From Anaeromusa acidaminophila DSM 3853 (GTDB lineage Bacteria > Bacillota > Negativicutes > Anaeromusales > Anaeromusaceae), in contig NZ_KB894582.1 of NCBI RefSeq assembly GCF_000374545.1, positions 297,413-361,412 on the forward strand: 64,000 nt of DNA, given 5' to 3'. This document shows, one piece after another, positions 34,498 to 42,114 of the stretch (positions are counted from its first letter, which is position 1; every line of letters starts with the position of its first letter). The notes beneath the pieces were generated by a model. That model had not been told where the DNA came from. It did not search any database and worked only from the letters and a program-made list of their open reading frames with translations. A program made the position numbers and the translations under genes.

Positions 34498-35555
34498 CCG
34501 GGCGGGGCAAGCTTCGCCTGCTTTGCCTGGTCACAGGCCTAGGACCGCTAGTTCTTTTCTATTTCTTGGCGGGCGGCATGCTGCGAGAGCATCGGGCATT
34601 GGAATCAGCCTTTTCCTTGGCTGTGGCTGCGGCTTGCTTAGCGGCTGCTATTGCCGCTTCAATAGGCGTTCCATGGCTTTGGGGACAGGCGCTGGCGCGC
34701 ATACACGCTTGGTGTGAACAGGTGAAAAAAGGGGAGCTCGCCGATTTGCCGGCGCTCCCTAACGAGATGGCGGATACCGCCGATGAAGATGATTTACTCC
34801 GGTTGTCGCGTGATTTGCAATGGATGATTCGGAGAATTCGTCTGCGTGAACAGGAACTCAACCGACGGACAGTGGATTTGGAAGAAGCCTATCGGCGAAT
34901 GCGGGAGCTGGCCTTAATGGACCCGCTTACCGGTTTGTCTAATCGTCGGCACTTTTTTGAGCACTTGCAGGTAGAGCTTCCTGTAGCCAAAGATTGCAGT
35001 CGTCCCCTGTCTTTGCTGATCTTGGATATTGATTATTTCAAAAAGATTAACGATACCTACGGTCATCCGGGCGGCGATTGCGTACTAAAAGGCATGGGGA
35101 AATTATTGTCCGAAGCGGTATCGCCTAGAGAAATGGCGGCCCGCATAGGAGGGGAAGAATTTGCTGTGATTTTACCGGGCGTTAGTGCGGAGGAAGCAGC
35201 GCGCAAGGCCTTGGAGATCTTACAAAAAGTTCGCCGTCATTGCTTTTTATACCAAGGCGTACGCATTGAAGGCGTCACTGTTTCCATCGGCTTGCATACA
35301 CTGCAAAAAGGAGAGGAATGCCAAGCAGATCCCTTTTTGTTGGGGGCGGATAAAGCGCTGTATCAAGCGAAGCGGGACGGACGTAACTGCGTATATTGCT
35401 GCGCTCGCTCGTCCGGTACACCGGTGAGTTTAGAAGAGTGGCAAAAACGCAAAGAAAAACAAAATGAGCGTGAAGAATTACGGGAAAACGAGCGGCTTAG
35501 TCAAGGGCTTGCGCGGCGTTGCTGCAGAGAGCGACAGATTGGCGGAGGCAGCTAA
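34494..35555 (+). CDS. Membrane-anchored GGDEF diguanylate cyclase
   Basis: 353 residues: two N-terminal hydrophobic helices (about 7-27 and 37-60), a HAMP-like linker and coiled coil (about 65-135), and a GGDEF domain (about 140-310) with DPLTGLSNRRHF, DIDYFKKINDTYGH and intact GGEEF. c-di-GMP synthesis is therefore likely. I place the start at GTG 34494, which overlaps the preceding stop (GTGA) and follows GGAG, so that the helix begins near the N-terminus; the open frame also runs further up. The Lys/Glu/Arg-rich tail is unassigned. It shares the operon with a phosphodiesterase candidate at 30783. Confidence 0.88.
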   Translation: MTGRGKLRLLCLVTGLGPLVLFYFLAGGMLREHRALESAFSLAVAAACLAAAIAASIGVPWLWGQALARIHAWCEQVKKGELADLPALPNEMADTADEDDLLRLSRDLQWMIRRIRLREQELNRRTVDLEEAYRRMRELALMDPLTGLSNRRHFFEHLQVELPVAKDCSRPLSLLILDIDYFKKINDTYGHPGGDCVLKGMGKLLSEAVSPREMAARIGGEEFAVILPGVSAEEAARKALEILQKVRRHCFLYQGVRIEGVTVSIGLHTLQKGEECQADPFLLGADKALYQAKRDGRNCVYCCARSSGTPVSLEEWQKRKEKQNEREELRENERLSQGLARRCCRERQIGGGS

Positions 35556-35581
35556 ACATGATAGAGAAAGAGAAGTGAAGA

Positions 35582-36544
35582 ATGTTTATGAAGCAGTGGA
35601 TTGCTATGTTGGCGGCAGGAACGGTGTTGACGACTTCGTCAATGGCATTGGCGGCGGAACCAGTGAAATTCAGCGGCGATGTGACGGTCAAGTATGAGAA
35701 AGATACGGCCGAGGGCGCAGAGGATGTATCCGGGACGATGAGTACCGTGCGTTTAAAAGGAGAAGTAGATCTTGGTACGGGCTGGTCTTTGTACGCTCGA
35801 TTTGGGGCGCAGTATGCTACCCAGCCAGGGCTGGCGGACTATAACACGGATTCCGCCGTATACGGAGATAAAAAATCCGTTATGGCGATAGACCAGTTCG
35901 GTTTTACCCGCCAGGCCGGTGATATGGCGCTGAAAATAGGGCGGCAAGATGTGACCATAGGCACAACCGCTCTCTTATATAGTCGCTCGGAATCGAATAT
36001 TGGCAAACGCGCTTTTGTCGATGGCATAACCGCGGTTGGGACGATGAAAGGTTTAGATATCAGCGCGGTCGTAGTACAAGAGGATAATGCGGGAGATCAG
36101 GATAATCGTATTTATGCCATTCGCACAGGATTTCAAAGGGAGAAGCCATTTCAATGGGGCATGACGTTAGGTCGTTACCAAGATAGCGCGGAAGGGAGTA
36201 CGAATCACTGGGCCTTGGACGGGACGTATACAGCCGGAAAGCATAAGTGGACAGCGGAATATACTCAGTCTAATCGTAGTAGTGAAAATCACGCCTATGC
36301 AGCGACGTGGGAATATGGTTTTGATGATAAAACATCGGTATATCTGACCGGTTTCCGGGTGGAAGCCAACGGCGATATGGGGAAACAGAGCGATTTTGAT
36401 AACAATAATCGCGGGTTATACTATGGGGTTAAACATCAATTAAGCAAAAATAACTCTTTGGAGCTGGTTTACAAAGACCAAAAAGCGCTTGATAGCGGGC
36501 AAAACAATACCAAATTAGAAGCGACTTTTACGCAGAGTTTTTAA
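35582..36544 (+). CDS. Outer-membrane beta-barrel porin
   Basis: 320 residues with a signal peptide (MKQWIAMLAAG ... MALAAEP, cleavage probably after ALA), alternating beta strands throughout and a final Phe (TFTQSF), the signal for outer-membrane insertion. Segments such as LKIGRQDVTIGTT resemble Gram-negative-type porins of Negativicutes. It lies 26 nt after the GGDEF gene and before a terminator, so it probably ends the iron operon and may let iron through the outer membrane. ATG 35582 and ATG 35588 are both possible; no strong ribosome site is seen. Confidence 0.82.
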   Translation: MFMKQWIAMLAAGTVLTTSSMALAAEPVKFSGDVTVKYEKDTAEGAEDVSGTMSTVRLKGEVDLGTGWSLYARFGAQYATQPGLADYNTDSAVYGDKKSVMAIDQFGFTRQAGDMALKIGRQDVTIGTTALLYSRSESNIGKRAFVDGITAVGTMKGLDISAVVVQEDNAGDQDNRIYAIRTGFQREKPFQWGMTLGRYQDSAEGSTNHWALDGTYTAGKHKWTAEYTQSNRSSENHAYAATWEYGFDDKTSVYLTGFRVEANGDMGKQSDFDNNNRGLYYGVKHQLSKNNSLELVYKDQKALDSGQNNTKLEATFTQSF

Positions 36545-36571
36545 ATAAAACTGCGGCGCATAAAACAAAAA

Positions 36572-36612
36572 GAGCCAAGATCGGCCGGGATTTTTCCGGC
36601 TGATCTTGGCTT
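36572..36612. terminator. Terminator closing the feo operon (convergent with the EAL gene)
   Basis: AGCCAAGATCGGCCGG, loop GATTTTT, CCGGCTGATCTTGGCT with one small bulge, preceded by an A run that suits the opposite strand. Confidence 0.8.
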
Positions 36613-36630
36613 TGGCGCTTGGTAATTGAG

Positions 36631-38877
36631 TTAGCTGGCCTCGTCTGCAGCGTTGCTTGGCTCTACGGGAGGCAAAGAAAAAGCTTGCGTTTTGAGGTGC
36701 GACTTTTGCTGGAATTCCTGCAAAGCGCTTTGGGGCAGCGGCTTGCTGAAAAAATAGCCTTGAAAGTACTCGCAGCCGTTTTGCAGCAGCAATTGCAGTT
36801 GTTCCGGACTTTCTACGCCTTCGGTAACAACCCGGTAACCCAGGAGTTTGGACATGTGAAGGAGCGAAGCGATGATCGGCTGTGTTTTACCTTGTGATGA
36901 GGTGATATCATCAATAAGAGATTTGTCGATTTTCAAAATGGAAATCGGCAGCTTTTGCAGGTAGGTAAAGGAAGAATAACCGGTGCCGAAATCATCCAGG
37001 GCGATAGAGACGCCGTGATCTCGGAGTTGACTTAGCAAAGCCACATTCTTTTCTGTATCAGTCATCATAACGCTTTCGGTGATTTCCAGGGTGAGACAAT
37101 TTGCGGGCAGATTGCTTTGTTCTAAAATGGAACGGACCAGATTAACAAAGCCGGGGGCGGCTAATTGACGAACCGATACATTGACGGAAATATTAAGATA
37201 TTCGCCGTGTTGCTGTTGAAACTGCGTGGAGATTCGGCAAGCTTCGCGGAGCGTCCATTCGCCAATGGAAAGAATGAGGTTCGATTCTTCTACCAAAGGA
37301 ATAAATTCACTGGGAGAAATGAGGCCCAGCGACGGACTTTTCCAGCGCAGCAACACTTCATAGCCGTAAATGCGCTCTTGCTGTTCGATTATCTGGTAAA
37401 TGGGCTGAAAGGCAAGCGAAAATTCTTGATTTCGAAAGGCATGATTTAAGCCCTCTTTCAATACGTGGCGGCGAATATTCTTTTTTTGCAAGGTCGGTTC
37501 ATAGCGGCAGAAAGTCGATTTTCCCATTTCCTTAGCGTGATGCAACGCCAGACTTGCCTTTTGGATTAGCTCGTGAGCTGTTTCTGCGGTAGCGGAGGTC
37601 GGCGCGAAGCCCCCTTTGGCGCTGATAAAAAAGGAACCAAAGGTGGTTTCTAGAAAGATGTTTTTGAAGGAAGAACTGTACGTGGGAATTTTATTAGTCT
37701 CTACAGCGCCGCTGAAGAAGGCCAAAAATTCATCGGCTCCGGAACGTGCTAAAAGGGTACCGGGAGGAAAGAGGGCTTGCAGATGCTTGGCAAACTTAAG
37801 CAGATACTCATTTCCCTGTTCATAGCCGTAGATATCATTAATAACCTTGAAATCATCAATGTTGATAGATAGAAGAATTCCTTGCGAACCGGCGTTTAAA
37901 AGCTGTGACACCTTCTCGGTGAAGCCGCGGCGGTTGTATAGCTCGGTTACTTCATCATGGGTAGCCTGATAGTCGCGCTGCTTTAACGCGGTTATATCTG
38001 TTAAAAGACCGGTTGTGCGCAGCGGCAGACCATTTTTATTGCGCATAGTTTTGGCGCGTAGCGAGACCCAAAGCCAATTTCCCTGCGCATCCTTCATGCG
38101 ATATTCATTTTCGTAAAGCATGGACGTTCCCTCAAGGTGCATCGCTAAGGATTGCACATGGGCCGCGATGTCTTCCGGGTGGATACGGCTGGCGTACAAA
38201 TCTTTGGCTAAGACGCCGGAATATTGCTCTAAACCGAATTTTTTGAGCCAATTACGGGTAAGGCGAAACGACCCTGGCGCTTTGGCCCAATCAATGTCTA
38301 AAAGGCCAATGCCGGAGAACGACATGGCCAGGTGGAAGCGTTTTTCATCGACTCTCCGTCTTTCATTAGACTCATGGAGGCGCTTTTGCTGTTCTTGCAG
38401 GCGTTGCTCCAGCAGCAGCACCTTGGCGTGGACGGCGCGTACTTCTTGGCGAAAATCCGTAGTAGTCTCATGAGTCGGAGGGAGGAGGGGCAGCTTCTTA
38501 GAGATACCTACCAGAAGGCTATGATTTTGACTGGGAAAGAGACGCAAAGAGGTAATGGCCCAGGCTAAGGAGCCATCTTTTTGCAGCCAGGGGAATTCCA
38601 AGTCGGTTATAGGAGCGCCTTGGCTTAAAAGATCTTGGAGCTTTCGTTGATCTTCTTCTCGCAATAAGGAGAGAAGCGCGGAGGCGCTTTGGCCGATTAG
38701 TTCCGTGTGCTTTAAACCAGTTAGCTGGCAGAAAACATCATTGACCGCCAAAATGACGGAACGATTATTGCCTATTCGTTTAATGATGTAAATACCTAGG
38801 GAGGCTTCCTTCAGGAGCCACGAAAGTAAAATGTACTCGTTGTCTTTGGAAAGCGCGGCGTCTGGCAGCAGATTCAT
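36631..38877 (-). CDS. PAS/PAS/GGDEF-like/EAL phosphodiesterase
   Basis: 748 residues: PAS (about 15-125), coiled coil (140-175), PAS with PAC (180-300), GGDEF-fold domain (305-460) and EAL (475-725). The cyclase motif is degenerate (RSGADEF), so synthesis is unlikely. The EAL domain keeps its key residues: YEVLLRW, LEITESVM, DDFGTGYS, KIDKSL and TEGVES, predicting c-di-GMP hydrolysis. No membrane helix or receiver is present, so PAS ligands probably control it. The start follows AAAGGAG. Confidence 0.9.
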   Translation of the reverse strand: MNLLPDAALSKDNEYILLSWLLKEASLGIYIIKRIGNNRSVILAVNDVFCQLTGLKHTELIGQSASALLSLLREEDQRKLQDLLSQGAPITDLEFPWLQKDGSLAWAITSLRLFPSQNHSLLVGISKKLPLLPPTHETTTDFRQEVRAVHAKVLLLEQRLQEQQKRLHESNERRRVDEKRFHLAMSFSGIGLLDIDWAKAPGSFRLTRNWLKKFGLEQYSGVLAKDLYASRIHPEDIAAHVQSLAMHLEGTSMLYENEYRMKDAQGNWLWVSLRAKTMRNKNGLPLRTTGLLTDITALKQRDYQATHDEVTELYNRRGFTEKVSQLLNAGSQGILLSINIDDFKVINDIYGYEQGNEYLLKFAKHLQALFPPGTLLARSGADEFLAFFSGAVETNKIPTYSSSFKNIFLETTFGSFFISAKGGFAPTSATAETAHELIQKASLALHHAKEMGKSTFCRYEPTLQKKNIRRHVLKEGLNHAFRNQEFSLAFQPIYQIIEQQERIYGYEVLLRWKSPSLGLISPSEFIPLVEESNLILSIGEWTLREACRISTQFQQQHGEYLNISVNVSVRQLAAPGFVNLVRSILEQSNLPANCLTLEITESVMMTDTEKNVALLSQLRDHGVSIALDDFGTGYSSFTYLQKLPISILKIDKSLIDDITSSQGKTQPIIASLLHMSKLLGYRVVTEGVESPEQLQLLLQNGCEYFQGYFFSKPLPQSALQEFQQKSHLKTQAFSLPPVEPSNAADEAS

Positions 38878-39215
38878 GGCAGCTCCTTTATGAAGAATTC
38901 TTGCATCAGCGTTCCTGCAGATTCTTTCTGCAAACGCTGGCGAGATACAGAGAAGTCCGGTTCTGCGCCATCCGTGGCTTCTTTTCTAGAAGGCTGCTAA
39001 GTTAGACTGGGAAAAATCCGCGTTGCACGGGTTTTTCAAGTGTATTTGGTTAGTATGAATTGGTTCGGCCTATTCGGATAAATTCCTTTAATCGTGGTAC
39101 ATTTTACACGATTCCCACAGTGCTGCGGCAAACAAGACTGTACGTTGACTTTTAAAACTTATTTTGCTAAGGTTATAACGATAATTACGCAGGCGATTTT
39201 AGAGAGGAGACCGGC
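38878..39215. other. 338-bp divergent intergenic region
   Basis: Separates the minus-strand EAL gene from the plus-strand TIM-barrel gene, so it should hold two promoters, but I find no -35/-10 pair with proper spacing. The only notable item is CAGTGCTGCGGCA followed by AAGACTGT (39118-39141), a near match of which occurs at 49091-49110. Confidence 0.5.
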
Positions 39216-40244
39216 ATGCTGCAACTGATTAACACTTCAAGCTATGTTGACGATTGTGCAATGTGGCGCAGTTGGGGCGGCGGTCTGGAAGGCTTTCTAG
39301 CGGATCACGGCTTAGATGGGGTTGAAGCCTATTTAGGTGATGATTGGGATGATACGCAGCTGCCTGCAAAGCATATTTGCGGAGTGCATTTGCGCTTCTG
39401 GCCGGCATGGCTTGATTTTTGGCGTGGCGATGAAGCGGAAGTGTTGCGGCAGTTTGGCAGTTGGGAAAATGCCAAGCTCTATTACGGCGCTGATACTCCG
39501 GCGGGATGGTTGGCTGTTTGGCGGCGCAATTTGGCGCAGGCCGTGGCGGCGGGCGCTCATTATGTAGTTCTTCATGTGGCTCATGTGCGACAAGAAGAAA
39601 CCGGTCATTGGCGGTTTTCCGCTAGTGATGAAGAGGTGGTAAACGCAACGCTGGAGTTGGTGCGCTTATTGGTGCAGGAACTGCCTGCGTCGGTAGCTCT
39701 TTTATTTGAAAATCTTTGGTGGCCTGGATTGCGGCTGACCCAGCCTCGTATGGCGGCCTTGCTTTTTGATGGTTTGGAGCGGGCTAATACTGGCATTATG
39801 CTTGATACAGGGCATTTAATGAATACCTGCCAAGAACTGCGCAATGAGCAAGAAGCAGTCGATTATGTGCTGCGTACGGTGGATTCCTTGGGAATCTATG
39901 CATCACGAGTGCGGGGGCTGCATCTGCATGCATCCTTGTCTGGCGAGTATGTGCGCCACAGCCGGCGCCGGGACATGAAAGTCAGCGACGTGGAAACCCT
40001 CTGGAAGCACGTGTCGGCCATTGATCAGCATCAGCCTTTTGGCAGCGAAGAAGCTGCGCGGTTGGTGCAACGCATTGGTCCGGCGTATACAGTGCATGAG
40101 TTTATCTACTCGTCATTAGAAGAAGTATCCAGGAAAGTAACTTGCCAGCAAGCGGCGTTAGCCGCCGGCGGTTTAGGAGAGCTTCCTTGGAAGCAGCGGG
40201 GTTGGTCGGCTCGGATGAGAGCGGCAGGCGCCGGGGTACGTTAA
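39216..40244 (+). CDS. TIM-barrel (xylose isomerase-like / AP endonuclease 2 fold) protein
   Basis: 342 residues with the layout of sugar-phosphate isomerase/epimerase-like TIM barrels. Candidate metal ligands are VLHVAH (about 112), LLFENLWW (about 165), MLDTGHLMN (about 195) and GLHLHAS (about 235), with a final Glu in VHEFIY. It starts behind AGAGGAGA. The substrate is unknown. The methyltransferase gene follows 31 nt later and may share a transcript. Confidence 0.75.
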   Translation: MLQLINTSSYVDDCAMWRSWGGGLEGFLADHGLDGVEAYLGDDWDDTQLPAKHICGVHLRFWPAWLDFWRGDEAEVLRQFGSWENAKLYYGADTPAGWLAVWRRNLAQAVAAGAHYVVLHVAHVRQEETGHWRFSASDEEVVNATLELVRLLVQELPASVALLFENLWWPGLRLTQPRMAALLFDGLERANTGIMLDTGHLMNTCQELRNEQEAVDYVLRTVDSLGIYASRVRGLHLHASLSGEYVRHSRRRDMKVSDVETLWKHVSAIDQHQPFGSEEAARLVQRIGPAYTVHEFIYSSLEEVSRKVTCQQAALAAGGLGELPWKQRGWSARMRAAGAGVR

Positions 40245-40275
40245 ATGCTAGTTAGAAGCTTTGAGGAGCAAATTG

Positions 40276-40860
40276 ATGAATCACCGGGAATTTTTTAACC
40301 AAATGGCCCCGCACTGGGATGAACAAGTGCGTCATGACGCCTGTAAGCTGTCGCGCATCGTGGGGGCGTTATCGTTGCAGCCGGGAGAGAGAGTTCTGGA
40401 TATTGGCACAGGTACAGGAGTCATGCTGCCGTATTTGCGGCAAGCCTTGGGCATGCTGGGGGAGATAACCGCCGTTGACGTGGCGGAGGAAATGCTGGCG
40501 CGGGCTCGGGCGAAACACAGCGAATTGGCCTTGTTTTTGCAAGCGGATGCTGCCTTGCTGCCGCAGACGGAAAACAGTGTGGATGCGATTCTTTGTTATT
40601 CCGTATTCCCACATTTTGAGCAGCCGCAGACGGTGTTGCGTGAATTTTCCAGGGTGCTTCGTTCCGGCGGACGTTTAGTAGTGGCTCATGGCGAAAGTCG
40701 GGCGGCCATTAATGCGCTTCACGAAGGCTTGGAAACGGTGGGGCAAGATCGGCTGCCAGAAGCGGCTGTACTGTGCGCTTGGGGAGAAGAAGCCGGCTTT
40801 GAAGTAGAAGTGGCGGTCGATGACGAAGAGCTTTTTGTTCTATGTTTCCGCAAAAAATGA
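40276..40860 (+). CDS. Class I SAM-dependent methyltransferase
   Basis: 194 residues. MNHREFFNQMAPHWDEQ resembles the N-terminus of UbiE-like enzymes; SAM motif I is VLDIGTGTGVMLPYL (about 41), and an acidic residue follows in ITAVDVAEEML. Post-motif LREFSRVLRSGGRLVV is also typical. ATG 40276 follows GAGGAG. Substrate unknown; it differs from the likely menaquinone methyltransferase at 7898. Confidence 0.82.
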   Translation: MNHREFFNQMAPHWDEQVRHDACKLSRIVGALSLQPGERVLDIGTGTGVMLPYLRQALGMLGEITAVDVAEEMLARARAKHSELALFLQADAALLPQTENSVDAILCYSVFPHFEQPQTVLREFSRVLRSGGRLVVAHGESRAAINALHEGLETVGQDRLPEAAVLCAWGEEAGFEVEVAVDDEELFVLCFRKK

Positions 40861-40875
40861 AACAAGAATTGTAAG

Positions 40876-40897
40876 AAAAACCGCTTTGGCGGTTTTT
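40876..40897 (+). terminator. Rho-independent terminator after the methyltransferase
   Basis: AAAAACCGC, loop TTT, GGCGGTTTTT plus further T residues. Confidence 0.83.
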
Positions 40898-40982
40898 CTT
40901 TTTTTTCGCAGGAAATTGTGCGGCCGTTGTCCAATTATAGAGATGACAGTATTTTCCGACGTTTCGTGAAGGGGGCGGGATT

Positions 40983-42050
40983 ATGCAGATCTTCGGTAAA
41001 ATGGCGCGCGGCCAGTATGAACAGCTTGTGTTTTGTCATGAGCCCCAATCTGGATTAAAGGCGATTATTTGCATTCACGACACAACCTTGGGGCCAGGGC
41101 TGGGCGGTACGCGCATGTGGCCGTACGAGCACGAAGAAGACGCGATTCAAGATGCCCTGCGTCTGGCAAGGGGTATGACCTACAAAAATGCCGCTGCGGG
41201 CTTGAATCTGGGGGGCGCTAAGGCGGTTATTATCGGCGATCCGGCGAAAGACAAGAGCGAAGCCTTGTGGCGGGCGTTTGGCAGATTCGTACAAACTATG
41301 GGCGGCAGATATATTACCGCGGAAGACGTGGGGACGTCTCCAGCGGATATGGAATTTATTCACATGGAGACGAATTCGGTGGTAGGCCTTAAAAGCCGAG
41401 GTTCCAGCGGCGATCCGTCTCCTTTGACGGCGTTGGGCGTTTATCGGGGCATGCTGGCCTGCGCCAAAGAGGTTTGGGGTCAAGAAAGTTTGCGCGGCAA
41501 GACGGTAGCTGTGCAAGGTTTGGGGCATGTAGGGGCGGCGCTGTGTGATATTCTGCATAAGGAAGGCTGTAAATTAGTCGTAAGTGACGTGCAGGAAAAG
41601 AGAGTGCAGGCTGTTGTTGAAAAAATCGGAGCTCAAGCGGTGGCGGCGGAAGTCATTTATGATGTAGATTGTGATATTTTTGCGCCCTGTGCGTTGGGCG
41701 GCATTTTAAATGAACGGACCATAGAACGCTTACGCTGCCGAGTCGTGGCGGGGGCGGCTAATAACCAATTGCAAGAAGCGCATCATGGCGATCTGCTACA
41801 GCAGAAGGGCATATTGTACGCACCGGATTTTATCATTAATGCCGGCGGCGTTATCAATGTTTACGACGAGTTGCAGCCAGGCGGGTATCATCGAGATAGA
41901 GCCACGCGTCGAGTGGAAACCATTTATGAAAATATGGGACGCGTTTTAGCGATGGCCCGTAAAGAAAAATTGCCGCCTCATAAGGCGGCGGAACGGGTAG
42001 CCGAGGAACGCTTGCGCCAGATGCGCAATTTGCTGAAGCTGCGTTGTTAA
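40983..42050 (+). CDS. Leucine/Val/Phe dehydrogenase-like enzyme
   Basis: 355-residue amino-acid dehydrogenase of the Glu/Leu/Phe/Val family, converting a branched-chain amino acid to its oxo acid with NAD+. The substrate region shows [13 protein letters not shown] and [19 protein letters not shown] with the catalytic Lys (about 79); the Rossmann motif is [14 protein letters not shown] (about 180). Length and the GGTRMW motif point to leucine dehydrogenase rather than glutamate dehydrogenase. The start follows GAAGGGGGCGG. Single gene closed by a terminator; fits an amino-acid-fermenting lifestyle. Confidence 0.88.
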   Translation: MQIFGKMARGQYEQLVFCHEPQSGLKAIICIHDTTLGPGLGGTRMWPYEHEEDAIQDALRLARGMTYKNAAAGLNLGGAKAVIIGDPAKDKSEALWRAFGRFVQTMGGRYITAEDVGTSPADMEFIHMETNSVVGLKSRGSSGDPSPLTALGVYRGMLACAKEVWGQESLRGKTVAVQGLGHVGAALCDILHKEGCKLVVSDVQEKRVQAVVEKIGAQAVAAEVIYDVDCDIFAPCALGGILNERTIERLRCRVVAGAANNQLQEAHHGDLLQQKGILYAPDFIINAGGVINVYDELQPGGYHRDRATRRVETIYENMGRVLAMARKEKLPPHKAAERVAEERLRQMRNLLKLRC

Positions 42051-42063
42051 GCGGACAAATTTT

Positions 42064-42101
42064 AAAAGGCACCGACGGCTAAGCGCTGTCGGTGCCTTTT
42101 T
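42064..42101. terminator. Bidirectional rho-independent terminator
   Basis: AAAAGGCACCGAC, loop region GGCTAAGCGCT, GTCGGTGCCTTTTT between two converging genes. Confidence 0.86.
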
Positions 42102-42114
42102 AGCGGAATGTCTT

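Noticed and set aside
39145..39179. Promoter TTGACT ... TATAAC before the TIM-barrel gene
   Set aside because: The spacing is 23 bp, too long for a sigma-70 promoter.
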